Shown in pieces: positions 1-11,929 of a stretch of DNA of 64,000 nucleotides (the first letter of the stretch is position 1; every line of letters begins with the position of its first letter). The position numbers and the translations under genes are program-made. The notes beneath the pieces are model-generated. The model worked only from the letters and a program-made list of their open reading frames with translations, was not told the origin of the DNA and ran no database searches. The DNA comes from Siderastrea radians. Its lineage: Eukaryota; Cnidaria; Anthozoa; Scleractinia; Rhizangiidae. The stretch spans positions 172,062 through 236,061 of the forward strand of contig CAXHKT010000166.1 in NCBI GenBank assembly GCA_964017195.1, in the 5' to 3' direction.

Positions 1-149
1 TTCTTTCAGATGCTTCCAAAGTTGACAGCATACCTTGCATTGCAGTATGTGCTTCTTTATGTAAGATTTACTGTTCTGATCCATCTCGCTTGAGGTGACC
101 CCGAAAGCGTCCCGAGCTTTGAAGAAGGTCCAAAGCGATTCACCAGCAG

Positions 150-392
150 TGTAACCAATAAATTCAGACTTATTATTTGGTGAAAAATAAAGCTTTTACA
201 ACACTAGTGAGTGAAAATTCCGACTCCCTCGTGCCGCTAGTACAGACCATAATATAAGCTAAGAGCGCTGTCCAATAGAAAAGCGAGGAAAAGTCACGTG
301 CGTAAACAAGGCACAAAGAGTAACGCAATAAGTCACGTAACAAGGGTAAACTGAAAAATACTGAAATAATGCCGTAAATATGGGACAGCACA
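150..392 (-). repeat. BEL/Pao long terminal repeat (3' LTR of the pol relic)
   Basis: Read on the minus strand the block starts TGTGCTGTCCC and ends GGTTACA, so it has TG..CA ends. It is preceded by a purine-rich tract (GGCGAGGAG, about 393-403) where a polypurine tract should sit, and it lies downstream of the BEL integrase and C-terminal domains. Both observations are direct; the LTR call is inference because the matching 5' LTR is not in the window. The sequence to the left could be the start of another element sharing this LTR. Confidence 0.5.
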
Positions 393-554
393 CTCCTCGC
401 CTGATATTATTTAAGGTAATGTCACTAGAGTTCTGGGTAACGACAGTTCTGAATCATCATTCAAAGTTCTGAAATCAATGTCATGTCCAATATGTGAAGC
501 ACTAACCGCTTGAAGATCAATGTCATATCCAAAGTGTGAAACACTGTTCAAAGT

Positions 555-2695
555 TCATCCAACGGTGGTTCTCATCTTCTTGAGATTGTCCTCACTCCTC
601 AGTAATATGACCTCAGTCACCGGTCTTGTGTAGCTCTTCCTTGATCCGTCCTTGGCTGTCAGCAATTCAATCTTTCGCACCTTCCCATCCGCACTGGTGA
701 AGGTTTTGGTGATCCGGGCAAGTGGCCAGCTGTTCCTTGGAAGGTCTTTGCAGGAGAACCAGGTCACCCTCTTCGAGGTTCTTTGTGTCATGTTCCCACT
801 TCCTTCTTGGCTGGAGTGTAGGGAGGAACTCTTTTCACCATCGGTGCCAGAACACATTGGCCAGATGCTGTACTTGTCGCCACTGCTTACTGTGTAGGTC
901 TGCACAGCTGAAGTTTCCTGGAGTAGCCTTCAAGCTTTGGGTCTTCTGTGTCAGCAGGATTGCAGGCGTTAGGACCTCTGGCGCTTCAGGATCAGTTGGG
1001 ACTGGAACAAGGTGTCTTGCATTCACAATGGCGGTAACTTCCGCCATAAGCGTTAAGAGGACTTCGTGAGAGAGACGCTTGGGTTCAATTTCAGCTAACG
1101 TTGCGTCCAGGATTCGACGAGTAACTCCTATCATCCGTTCCCAGACTCCACCAACATGAGATGAGTGGGGAGCATTGAAGATCCAATCACAACCCTCCGA
1201 AGCTAAGTAGCGCTGAATAGCGTCATCCATCTCTTTGACTGAAGCTTGGGGTTCGTTGTGTGCTCCAACGAAGTTGGTACTGCAGTCAGAACGGAGTTGT
1301 GCCACTGGTCCTCGCAAGCCTAAGAATCGTCGTAGTGCTTTGATAAAGCTTGAAGAGTCCATGGACTCTATAAGCTCACTGTGGATGGCTCTTGTCGTCA
1401 GGCAGGTGAAGAGCGCGGCCCAACGTTTGCTGTTAGCGACTCCACCTCTTGTGCGTCTGGCACGCGCTAGCCAAGGACCGAAGACGTTAAGGCCAACAAA
1501 GCTGAATGGAGGAGCAGGAGTTAGTCGGTCGACAGGTAGATTGGCCATTTTCTGGATCTGCTGTCTTCCCCGCAGTTTCTTGCATTTAATGCAACTGTTG
1601 ATGACGCTGTTGATGAGGCGTTTTCCACCGAGGATCCATAGGCCATGGCTCCTAATAGCGCCAAGGGTGAAGTGACGACCTTGATGCTGGACTCTAGCAT
1701 GATAGTAGCGGACTATGAGAGTTGTTGCATGATGCGAGCTCGGCAGGATTAAAGGGTGACGTTCTTCAAACTTCAGGTCTGCGTGTTCAAGGCGGCCGCC
1801 GACTCTTAAGAGCCCCTCTGGATCAATGATTGGGCTGAGTTTCTTGAGCGGACTAGTGGCTGGTAACCTTTCAGAATTCTGAAGGAGCCTTAAGTCTTCT
1901 CCATAAGCCTCCAATTGCATGTTCTTGATGATGATTGATTGGGCTTGTTTGAAGGTCTGCACTGTAAGCACTGTTCTCGGTGCCGCATGGTCACCTTCCT
2001 CTACGGGTGCCTGCTTTTTCCGTGAACGGGCAAGTATAACGAGCCTTGCGATTGCTTTCAAGAGTGTGAACCACTGTGAAAACCTGGAGAATCTTGCTGA
2101 TCCAAGACATTTGTTTGGCTCCAGTCGATTAGTCAGCACCTTTACTTTGGGGCGAACCTCGGGGTCATCCAGTTTAGTTTCTGAGGCTAAGCTGCTGACT
2201 GGCATGTCGGCTGCCACATGCTTGTTGTGGAGAAACGTGGGCCCAGTATGCCAGATGCTTTCAAAGAGGCTTTGCGCGTCCACAGATCGGGTGGCGAGAT
2301 CGGCAGGGTTCAGATGCGACGGTACGTAGTGCCACTGGTTTGGTAAGGTGGATCTTCTAATTCTCTGTACCCGATTGCTGACGTAAACGTAGAATCGTCT
2401 GGTTTCATTGCTGATATACCCAAGAACAACCCGGCTATCTGAATAGTAGACAATGGCCTGTGGTTCCAAGTCGAGTTCTTCGATAACCAGCTCCATGACC
2501 TCAACTCCCAATACCGCAGCACACAGCTCCAGGCGAGGCGTAGTTGTGGCATGAGTTGGAGCTAACTTCGCTTTCCCCAGGACGAATGAGACCTGGATGT
2601 GTCCGTCATCCTGAACAGATTTCAGGTAAGAAACTGCTCCAATGGCTTCATTTGAAGCATCTGCGTCGGTCGACGACCACAACAAATCCAGCTCT
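555..2695 (-). pseudogene. BEL/Pao retrotransposon pol relic: RNase H, integrase, C-terminal domain
   Basis: The long frame (2685-835) starts inside a Pao-type RNase H region (SDASNEAIGAV-like start, 'PRLELCAAVLG', 'YYSDSRVVLGY'). It continues through an H2C2 zinc-binding module (HARVQHQGRH...CIKCKK) and an integrase core. The second and third integrase acidic residues are visible (QLRSDCSTNF; GGVWERMIG), but the first Asp is Asn (GLNVFGPW), so the integrase is probably dead. The frame stops at a TGA at about 834 where the family has a basic residue, continues in frame for about 35 codons, then shifts by one base. The rest of the DUF5641-type C-terminal domain (RNSWPLARI...) lies in the other frame (905-555). 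Gag, protease and reverse transcriptase are missing upstream of about 2695. This is a 5'-truncated, inactive copy. Confidence 0.88.
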
Positions 2696-2981
2696 CAGAT
2701 AACCGTTTATTACAACACTCAGCGGCTCCTCTATAGTGCAAGATCAGCGCACCAAAAAAACTACTGTTACAACGTGTAAGTTCCTTTTATACCTAGCGTT
2801 GCGTGTATACTACGTTGGTTATTCGCGATAAAACCGTCCTACAAAACTACGTTAATTATTTGTAATCTTAACGGTTCCTTGGAGCTCGTGCACAACACTT
2901 CTAAAATGACAGTTTCGTTACTTTTCTTAACAGTTCGTTTCCGCTCGTGCAGAACAGCTCTAAAATAGCTGTTTTGTTACA
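2696..2981 (-). repeat. LTR-like block with TATA box, AATAAA and internal 43-bp repeats
   Basis: Read on the minus strand, the block starts TGTAACAAAAC, has GGTATAAAAGG two-thirds of the way along, then a TGTAATAAACGG poly(A)-type signal, and ends beside the truncated BEL pol. The U3-like part holds two imperfect copies of a ~43-bp motif (TTTTAGA..TGTT.TGCACGAGC...CTGTTAAGA), which look like duplicated enhancer sites. It differs from the LTR at 150-392, so it either belongs to another element or is a diverged 5' LTR joined by an internal deletion. The right edge is clear and the left edge is uncertain. Confidence 0.42.
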
Positions 2982-3261
2982 CAATGATGGACTGGATGTT
3001 TAAATGGGACAAGAAATTATTAAATTGTATGTACAGCAGTAGACAGCACTTGTTTGATTCAAATTGGTTCTCTTACACTTGTGGTGGAAAAATAAACCAC
3101 AGAATTGAGTTCAGGAAATCCCAAAGTAAATATCCAAGATTAACTTCATAAAGAATTTCAAATCCAAAACGAAATGGCTCTTGTGCACACCTTGTTTTTG
3201 GCGTGGCATCCTCTAACACAGTATTGTACCCTTACTGGAATTTAGTAAAATTTATCTCAAA

Positions 3262-3588
3262 TACCGTAAAATTCCGGTTATAAGCCCCCCTGATTATAGG
3301 CCCATCTACCTGGAAACAAAAAAATACATCCGGTTATAAGCCCTCCCCCCCTAGATATAAGCCCCCCTCTGCTGGATTACAGTACAGAACAGGGCTAAAT
3401 GTTGCTTTATCATGACTTTTTAACTTAAAAACTTATTTTGATCAACATTGCCATGGCTCGTTTCGAAACGTTTTTTTTATTCCGCTTGTAAGCCCCCCCC
3501 CGGATATAAGACCTCCCGTTTATAAGCCCACCCAAAACCCCTTATGAAGATGTATAAGCCCAGGGCTTATAGCCGGAATTTTACAGTA
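3262..3588. mobile_element. MITE with 26-bp terminal inverted repeats and TA target duplication
   Basis: The left end (3262-3287) and right end (3563-3588) are inverted repeats with 24 of 26 matching bases: TACCGTAAAATTCCGG.. against the reverse complement of ..CCGGAATTTTACAGTA. TA at each outer edge suggests a Tc1/mariner-type target site. The interior repeats the motif TATAAGCCC many times in C-rich context. There is no coding capacity. I recognise the 'CCGTAAAATTCCGGTTATAAGCCC' end as a widespread animal repeat, from memory only. Confidence 0.75.
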
Positions 3589-4687
3589 TATTTTTACATG
3601 TACATAGAGATGAGAAGAATTCTTGTCCAACCAGAAATGATGTGAACCTGTTATTGTTTTTAATTGAAATGTTGTACCATTTCACTTGATGTAACCAACA
3701 ATAGTTGAACATTTTGATGTAAGTTATAAGCAGCAATGTACTATACAACCATACTTGCTAATCATTATATACATATATACAAGTCTAATTGAAAGCATTT
3801 TAACTTTTTGTCAAAATATAACATTTTCGAGTTGTAGATTATTCAATTCTTGACAGAAAAGTATATTGTTCTTGCTGATCAAGTAGAGAATACATTTCCA
3901 TGTGACGAGAAATTTAGAGCAAATGAATTGACCATGGTATATTGTTAAGGCATGGATTGGTTGTACATATTCTAGGAATTGTACCCTTCTGAGAATAAGA
4001 CTGCTACTAGGAGAAACTAGTAATGCCCAAAAACCCAGTTTCGAGTTCTCAAGGTTAGAACAACCTACAGTATGCTTCAAAGCCTGTCTTTGACATCTAG
4101 ATTTGATATCTCACAAATAACATTTCAGGGCTCAAAAAAATCATACAGGCAACCAACTTGCCTGGGCAATCATGTTTGCACAACTTTATTTTTTACTGTA
4201 AAAATCTAACTTAATTCAAAAAAGGATGGCTAGTCATTCAAACAATTGGGCATGAAGAACTACCTGCCCAACAGGAAAATGTAATTGTCCATAGCAACCA
4301 AGATTTTTTTTTCACTAATTAGCTGATTCCAATAGACATTTATGATAAGTGCAACCACAGTTTAAATCAGTGAAAAGGTTTTTAAATTCTAAGTCAGTAG
4401 GTTTTCTTGATGCACAATACATTGTAGCCATTAAAGTTTTTCCAAAACATAATTACATGCAAGTCTCTTCACTTTTCTGACATACTTCTTTTGAATTTTT
4501 AACATATCTGAAATCTTTGTAGGAACCTTGCTGCCATCCCACTCCCCCATACATGTAACCTACATTCAGGGATGTCACTAAGGAAAAATTGGGTCACACT
4601 ACAAGAAAGATCTAACCACACACAGTCGTCTAGTCTTTTACATCCCTGTAATAATTATTGGTTTTCACAAACCTTTTTGTAGATGGA
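3589..4687. other. Non-coding stretch, no feature recognised
   Basis: AT-rich DNA with no frame carrying a recognisable domain. The 89-codon open frame on the minus strand (3811-4080) has no family signature. A phrase near 4150-4280 (CTTGCCTGGGCAA, TGCCCAACAGG) looks like part of an old repeat but has no defined ends. Confidence 0.4.
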
Positions 4688-5111
4688 CAGGGCTTGAGAC
4701 TAGCGGAAGCCAAAGGCTACTAATAGAAATGCAGATTTGGCTAGTAGTTTTTTGGGCTTTCTCAAGCCATAATGGCTAGGGTAAATTTCAGGCAGTTTTG
4801 TGAAAAGAAATCGCAAATTGAAATTGACACTGAGAAAACAGAACTAACAAGTACACTGTTGACATAAATCAAAGAATATGGACATGCTAAAGTTGCAGAA
4901 AGTTACAAACAATAACTGTTTTAGGACTTTCCAGTTACAAAATCTACAAGTGAAAGGAAAAAAAAAACAGTGAAGACAGCAAAATGCCTTGCCCATCAAA
5001 ACCCATGTTTGAAAGTTCTGGTTAATAGAAAATTGGTTTTGGCTAGTGAAATCAAAGCTGTCACTTGCCACAGAGTATGCTAGTTAACAACATAGTTAGT
5101 CTCAAGCCCTG
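4688..5111. mobile_element. Short inverted-repeat element, hAT-like CAGGG ends
   Basis: The ends CAGGGCTTGAGACTAGC (4688-4704) and GTTAGTCTCAAGCCCTG (5095-5111) are inverted repeats with one mismatch. GATGGA lies directly outside both ends (4682-4687 and 5112-5117), a plausible 6-bp target duplication. CAGGG ends suggest hAT, but hAT normally makes 8 bp, so the class is uncertain. The 424-bp interior has no coding signal and repeats the GGCTAGTAG phrase near the ends. Confidence 0.65.
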
Positions 5112-5520
5112 GATGGACCATTTTTTTCTTTTCTTAAATCCCTATTTCAATATAAAGTTTGTTACATTTCACAAAATACACACCTGAGGGAAATGGCCAA
5201 AACTATTTTATTCAGACAGGACCCACCACTCTGCAAAAAGATAGTTGGTCTGTTCACATACCCCGCTTCCCGCCCTTAAAGTGGTCTCTTGTTTGTATAA
5301 CCCCACTCTTTCACGAGTAGAAACCTAAAAAAGGTTCAAACCTCCTTGTGCCATTATTCCAGCAATACAAGCTTCATGCACACCGAATAATAAAGTGTCA
5401 ACCCAAATTTTGAGGCCAATAACCAGACAGGTAGTATCTCGTGTATAGCACCCCCACCCCCACACACGGTGGGTACTCGTGAAGTACACTTGTTATGACC
5501 ACTTCCCTTAGTTATGTATT
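5112..5520. other. Intergenic stretch downstream of the RecQ-like gene
   Basis: No coding signal. It contains a C-rich run near 5450-5465. No convincing poly(A) signal for the minus-strand helicase gene that ends at 5521 was seen. Confidence 0.35.
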
Positions 5521-7223
5521 TCAATGAATATTTTTGATACAATCAGGGCAATCACAGTTTGTTTTACAGTAGGTACAACAAAAGTGACCTACAACTTTTC
5601 TACCTGGTTCTCCAGCATCAAGACACTTCAAGAGGAATTTTCTGAGACAGGCTGTCTGAAGCTGACACAAATTCCTGATGTCGTCAGTCATTCCTTCGCG
5701 ATTTTTAGCTATGTCACGATTGTTGTAGTAAAGTGTTGCAGATGCAGGCTTTCCATCAGGGCCTGCCCTTCCAGTTTCCTGAAAGTACTCCCGGATTGTA
5801 CACGGTGGTCCCACATGGATAACGCCCCTAATGGATGATATATCTACGCCCATTCCCATGGCAACAGTTGCGAATACAATTCTAACTTTTGATTCTTGTG
5901 ATGCTAACTCCTTCAGAATCTGATCCTTCATGGCAGTTGTTTGCGGGGAATGATACTGGGCAAACATTCTGTTTTCTGTTAAAGCTTTGGCTCCTAAAGG
6001 ATGGTACTGCTCATTGCTAAGCTGCCTTTCAAAAAATTTAAATGCAAACTCACACCATTTCAAAGGTAGGTACAGTATTGTCAACGGGTAATAGAGTCTT
6101 TGTTGTTTCAGTTCACATGCCATAGGCGTGAGCAGTTTTTCAGAAAAGTCAATATCATCATCTTTGCGGAACACCTCATAAAATATGTTTGGCCTGTTTG
6201 GATCACCAATGACTTCCAATGGATTTCTTAAATTCAAAGATTCTTTTATTGCTTTGACATCTTCTCTGCTAGCTTTTGCCGTTAAGGCAACAACTGGCAC
6301 TTTTGAGAAATTGGCACACAAAACAGCTAACTGGGAGTAGTCTTTCCTGAAGTCATCTCCCCTAAAAGAAAGAAAATTGGGAATAATATAATTATTAATA
6401 ACAACCCGGTATTTTAATAGAATAGCTTTTGCATTGAACATTTCAAAAATGTAGTGCAGTTCTTATTTAAAAGCTGTAAGTTTGTGAAAATGATAAAAAG
6501 ATGCGCTTAGTTTTGCTATGCCAATTTTTGATACAAATCTAGGGAAGAATAATTATTCAATATTCAAATAACTCTTATAACTTCGTACACAATAGTTTCA
6601 TGATAATGGACCAAAATATTTACCACATCACCAACTTACCATTCCAGAATACAGTGTGCTTCATTGATAACAATTGTGTAAACATTTCGCTGGTAGGTTT
6701 CAGATTGAAGAAGCTCGATTCCTTTCTTGCATGACAGAAAGGCTTCAGGATGTGCGAAAACAATTTCGTATTTCACATCTCGAAGTTCCGCATCGCTGGA
6801 ATCGAGTTCCAAATCCTCATTCTCTCCCTTCACGCTTAATACAGTGGCTTTCACAATGCCCTCTTTTAGTCTTCTTATTTGATCTTTGATCAGTGCATTT
6901 AACGGCGAAACAACAATGATCACAGGAGATGGCGCTACTCGACTTTCACACTTAATTTTGTCGAGGAATAGCGAAGGTAGAAGATGGAATATCATGGACT
7001 TTCCATATCCCGTCGGTAAAATGGCAACAACGTCTCGTCCATGATAAATTGCCTCGAGACAAACCACTTGCTTCACTTTGAAATTTATGTTCGAATAGAT
7101 GCCGTTCGAAACGGCGGCCTGAAGACTGCTGTAAAACATGACATGTTTAATGGCGGTCGGAGCGCGCGATTGATAGCCTCGTTTTGAAATCGACAAACGA
7201 CAACGTGACAAAATACTTGACAT
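5521..7223 (-). CDS. RecQ-like DNA helicase, two exons, motif II Asp to Asn
   Basis: Exon 1 is 7223-6640 and exon 2 is 6361-5521. The intron has GTAAGT at its donor and TTTTAG at its acceptor, and the splice splits a Trp codon so the frame joins cleanly (474 codons plus stop). SF2/RecQ motifs appear in order: motif I LPTGYGKS (residues about 69-76), Ia VVSPLNALIKDQ, II NEAHCILEW continuing into GDDFR across the splice, III-like VVALTAKA, then helicase-C motifs V (VRIVFATVAMGMGVDIS) and VI (REYFQETGRAGPDG). A Cys cluster (CCTYCKTNCDCPDC) near the end looks like the RecQ zinc-binding subdomain. The family unwinds DNA 3' to 5' with ATP. Here Asn187 replaces the motif II Asp that coordinates Mg, which should weaken or abolish ATP hydrolysis. 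No winged-helix or HRDC domain follows, so it is shorter than classical RecQ. It may be a retained duplicate or a recent pseudogene. Confidence 0.82.
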
Positions 7224-7279
7224 TAGAGGACCCCTCCCTTATGTTCTAATTTGTCCAGGAGGCGCGTGACCAGACCCAA

Positions 7280-7329
7280 CCAGGGTCTCTCTTCTCTCGC
7301 TCTGGGGGGCGGGGAGAGAGAGACCCTGG
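7280..7329. repeat. Short palindromic coral-type repeat
   Basis: CCAGGGTCTCTCT and AGAGAGACCCTGG form a hairpin with a G/C-rich loop. On the minus strand the reading frame gives 'NLIPRVSLSPP', a phrase I know from spurious gene models in coral genomes. It sits in the 5' flank of the RecQ-like gene, about 60-110 bp upstream of its start codon. Confidence 0.6.
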
Positions 7330-8429
7330 GAATGAGGTTGTTTTGACGTTTCTGTGATAACATGTAAAAAATCAGCCACAATGTGAAGCATCTTAATGAA
7401 ACATACAGTGGTGGTTTCTTTGTAAGTACTGGCTGCCTATTCTGCCCTATCGTCAATCGTTTGAAGCAACAATGAAGAGCATATTCAATTTTTATCATTT
7501 TCGCCTAAATGACATTGTGAGTTAGCCGAGTTGTACTCCCTACAATTGTCTCAGACTATTCTTCTGTGAAGGTGTCAGGTGGGTAGGATGAAAATGGCAT
7601 GCTTTATTGTCTGCCAAAAAAAAACTTTGCTGCAACGGTCATGCATACAGAGGTTGCCGCTGAGAGGGGATCACAAGATACTACAACTATAGTTAAATGT
7701 AAAGGGTATTAGTCAATGTTACTCCCATTGATTAATTGTTGCTCGTTCCCACTGAACGAAACACATCACTGGGTGCAAAATGTCCAGGACAATGGGTTTA
7801 AGGCATCTGATTTGATATTTGTCGTCCGATTCTATGGACAATGACACAATGAAGGAAGGAAGTCACATTTTAGGACCTTACCATTATGGAATTGCACCCG
7901 TCAAAACATGTTGGCTGTAAAAGGTGGAGTACCCTTGATGCTCTGCACACCCACAAAGGCTACCAAATGTTGCGGTCTCTTTTGAATCTCAGCATAAGAA
8001 TGCTCTAGAGTTGTAACAATATCTCTTAAGCCGGACGAACAGTACAAAGCCTGGCGAAACTAGAAATACCACACACAACTCGAAGGCAAACTAAGCTTAA
8101 TGAAAATCACACTGGAGCTTGCTTACACCTGGGTGTATATGCTAGATGTCTGAAACACTTATTTAACATGCTTGAAATATCGTCACATTCTCCTTTTCAC
8201 CTAAAAAAGTACTGATTAGAAAGTGAAATAAACAAACGGTAAAAAAAACAACTCCATTAATCTCAACTGTCCAATCACAGAGCTAGTAATAAGAGTCATA
8301 TCTAAGTGGTTTCTTGACTACTGGGCCACTTATAGTGGTGCTAACATTGGATGCTGGTTCTGTGACAGTAACTTCGGATGCTGGTACTTAGACTGTGCTA
8401 CTTGATGTAGTTGCTTTAACATCACATGA
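7330..8429. other. Non-coding stretch between the helicase gene and the gypsy relic
   Basis: No domain found on either strand. The right half (about 8230-8429) probably holds the 3' untranslated part of the gypsy relic, but I could not define an LTR. Confidence 0.35.
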
Positions 8430-10940
8430 CTATGGCTCTAGCTGTGGGACTCTAGTTGTGGAACTGGCTTTGGGACTGGTTGATACTTTTCCACAGATAG
8501 GCGAAGGTGGAGAGCAATTCTGACAATTATCTACGGGGTACTGAATACGTGGTTGGGTGTCCTGTGGTATCTCAGTGGAAAACTCGAAATTTTCTTTTGA
8601 AAATGGCTCTCTGGTTTGTCTAAAGTGCCTCTGATTCCTCCCGAAGGTAAGGCCCTCCTCTGTATGGACCTGATATGATCTGATATTGACCTCCTTACCG
8701 ACAGCAGCTTTTGACCACTTTTTCGAGTCCAGTCCCAATTTCACACGCACAACATCTCCAGGTTTCAGTCTGTCCAGTTCTCTAGCACCCTTGTTGTAGT
8801 AGTAGGTCTGTTTGGCCTTCCTTTCTTTCAGCTTGTATGGACCATTCTGGACACTGAGGAACAAGCAGCTTAGTTCTTCGACCAACAGACTCTGAGCAGG
8901 TGAGCTACCAACTCCCACTGTTGGAGTGTTTGTGAAATCCGAAAGTGACGGATTTGGATCAGCTCCTGCGTCACGTGCCTTGCTCATAATGCTTCAGCAG
9001 TTTTAACCGCATTTTCAACCTTCCCATTGGATTGGAAATACCTTGGGGAGCTTGTTATGTGCTCAAACTCGTAGGCTAGTGCAAATTCCAGGAACTCCTT
9101 TGAATTGAAAGGTGGTCTACGGTCACTAATAAATTAATGTCGAGCAAGCTGAGCCTTCAGCCTTGAGAACACCTCCTTACCCTTCTTTTCATAGATTCTA
9201 ACAATCTCAAAGTATTCCGAGTAGTAACCCATACAAACCAGATAATGCTTGTTCTTAAGGTCAGAAAGATCACAACTCATGTTCTCCTATGGTCATCTTG
9301 GGATCTCCTGACTGATCATTGGCGCATTCTGCTGATTGGCTTGGTAACTCTTGCAAGTGGAACAAGTTGAGATGAAATCTTCAATGTCCTTATTCATACC
9401 AGGCCAGTAAATTACTTCTTTTCCTCTTCTTAACCAATCAACATCCGTCACGGCCTGAGCCGGCCTAAGCTGGCATTGAGTTTGCGCATGTTCGCTTTTG
9501 GCCCTAGCCACCCCTAGAAAGGCTCTTTTGGTCCCCTTTTGTCCTAGTTGTTTTTGGGAATGTTCAACCAATCAGAATCCACTTACTGCGTGTATATTTG
9601 AAGGCTTGAGGGGTCCTAGAAGGGAAGACTTCTTGTCACTCTACAAGAAGATCACATTTCATTCAAAATGGCTGCTGTGCTCTTCACGCGTGAATTTTCA
9701 AGATGGCAATATCTCACTCACGGAAGGAAGGATTACCTTTTCAAACTTAAAAATCAAAGAAGAAGTTCTAAGGAACACTCGAGCTTTTAGAGCGAAGAAA
9801 GCATCTTTTGAGGACGAACTGCCATTTGGTCAAAGCGAAGGACAATCTTCCATCTCCAAAGATTTTCCGAGCTGTGGACTTTCTGGGAAATGCTCTGGCA
9901 CTTCTACGAGTCTACGGTAGAGTAAATTACACGTTTGATTGTAAATTTGTGCCGAAATAGCTTTTTAATTGAAGGAATCTTCATATTCCTTAACGTTTTT
10001 GTAAAAGTTTTGAAAAACATACACAGTTCCCATCAGTAAATGCTCTTCAAAATAAATTGCACATCAAGCGAAATCACTTGCGCGTAGCTTCCCTCGAAGG
10101 AAGAATTGAATGCGTTTGGTTTTCAGAAACGAATAAAGGCATGTGTTAATAAATGTTTTATTTTGAAAAGCTAACTGTCTCGAAAAATAGTAATCTGACC
10201 TAAAAAGACCCAAATTCTCTGTTGTGACTTTATTTCATGCGCAGGACAACATGAAATCTCTTGCATAAATTTTCAAAGTTTGACTTTGAGATTGTATTTT
10301 TGGCTAATTCTTAATTGACAACTGGTGGATTTTATTCAAAAGTTGGAAATTTTAACTGTTCTAGATCAAGTGAGTGTTGTTTTTTCGAGCCTATAAATTG
10401 TCCTTTCGTACTGCACATGGGGTTGTTTATTACCAACTGCTAATTTAGTGAAGCGATCAACGCGGACATTAATGGGTTAAAGTACCCCATACTCCAAGAT
10501 GACTTTGGTGCAATTTATGCTTAATTTCCTGTCTCGTGCTCTGTGGCACAACTAATCTCTCACCCTTTAACACCACACCATCCTGAACTGACAGTTCATC
10601 CCCGAAACCGAAGTAACCTTGGACCCGATGTGGAACTTCATCTCTCGTGTCTGGCCACGCTGACTGAATGATGCCCTTTTGAAGAACCATTTCACTGTTG
10701 GCCTCTGTTGCTTGCTGGACTCTGGACTGCCTTGAGAGACCTAGCATCCACTGCAACAGACATCCTCCTTTGAGCCTCTGATCTAGTTATGTGGAAGGTA
10801 AGCTCTAATAAGGGTGTCAGCTAAAAGAAAAGAGTCTTTCTTGTATTCGACTTCAAAATCAAAGTTCTGCAAACACAGCATCATCCTCTGAAGATGCTTA
10901 GGAGCTCTCAAAAATACAGCTCATTTGCATTAAAGATTGA
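8430..10940 (-). pseudogene. Ty3/gypsy retrotransposon pol relic split by a piggyBac-like insertion
   Basis: From right to left on the minus strand: the end of RNase H (about 10940-10790, 'RAPKHLQRMMLCLQNFDFEVEYKK', with a stop after 'AYLPHN'), the linker before integrase (10756-10481, 'DELSVQDGVVLKGERLVVPQ', 'HQSHLG'), the H2C2 module (9429-9293, 'YWPGMNKDIEDFISTCSTCKSYQ'), fragments of the integrase core (about 9290-9000, in shifted frames) and the C-terminal integrase/GPY-like region (8987-8430, 'LKPGDVVRVKLGLDSKKWSKAAVGKEV'). Gag, protease and RT are missing. Several frame changes and stops make it inactive. The gap between 10477 and 9433 is the separate TTAA-flanked element; outside it the frame is continuous across the insertion point. 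Confidence 0.85.
9434..10476. mobile_element. piggyBac-like non-autonomous element at a TTAA in the gypsy relic
   Basis: TTAA flanks both ends (9430-9433 and 10477-10480). The termini are imperfect inverted repeats: CCAATCAACATCCG at the left and, as the reverse complement of the right, CCCATTAATGTCCG. The surrounding gypsy frame is continuous if the 1043-bp insert and one TTAA are ignored, which fixes both ends. A 140-codon open frame on the plus strand (9498-9920) has no transposase motif I can see, so the element is probably non-autonomous. A piggyBac transposase relic lies at 22085-22790 and a further piggyBac-type end at 55046. Confidence 0.82.
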
Positions 10941-11929
10941 TGCTTTTCAATGGGCGTGATTCTGTAATGTATTAAACAAATCAACTTGCATTTGTTAGCC
11001 GCAATTATGCTTTGACCACCACAGACGTTTTTCTTATTTCTGTAATAAAGCACTCGCCCTGTGGAGATTAATCAGTGCACTATAAATCGAATAAAACTCT
11101 TTGTTGCTTGCAGCTATATTGGAGGATAATATATGCCCACACCTGACTGTCCTCAATTTTTTCCACAATCGTTCAGCCTTGGCCTTATCCTCTAATTTAG
11201 TAGCTACTGGAAGAGATTTATGTATCAAATACTGCGTGTTTTGGATTTTCACACTATACAGTCAGGTCTGTTAGCATTATGAATGCGCAGATTTGGACGA
11301 TGGTGCCAAGTATGCCATGGTGAGTCTTCTGGGTGTCACGAAGGATTTAAGAAGGGTAGCCACGTGATTGGAGTTCAGGGGGGTGGTACTGACGTCATTT
11401 GAAATGTTTAATTTGAATATGAGACGGTCATTGGTAATGTCCTAAAAACCTTGTTAAATCGGCGATATCAGGTAATGAAGGGCATAGTCTCGAAGCTTCT
11501 AAGAGAATATGAATTAGGTTAATTAATTATTCTCACTTTTTGGGAGGTTACACTGCTTCATTTTTATTTTAATACGTCACAAGCAAAGTAGTGGGGATCC
11601 TTCATGTCATGATTTTCTCCGAAAAAGCGAGGCAAGGATAATCGGATGACGTCTATCAAAAATCAAGTTATCAGGTGATGTTTAGCAAATTTGTGCAGTC
11701 TGCGGAGCAGGCATACAGCTCTGTGCACAGTAAATTTGCCCTAACACATTTGCGTCTTTTGGTCCAACCCTTCTTTCAGCCACATTTTAGAAGGTCACTG
11801 CAAACTTTGGAGACCTCTGGCAGAGTAGTCCACAGCAGCTGCCAGCTGTCATCTCTCCACATTCACCCAAAGTGTGATGGCGACGGCAGGTCCACCTGGC
11901 TGCTTAGGCTGCCGTTCCACACTTCTCCC
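10941..11929. other. Non-coding stretch between gypsy relic and RecQ relic
   Basis: Nothing recognisable. A 72-codon minus-strand frame (11034-11252) has no family match I can name. The sequence may include older parts of either neighbouring relic. Confidence 0.35.

Noticed and set aside
722..1069. Plus-strand frames over the BEL pol region (722-1069, 1235-1675, 1919-2329)
   Set aside because: They are antisense to a clear integrase/RNase H coding frame and carry no domain.
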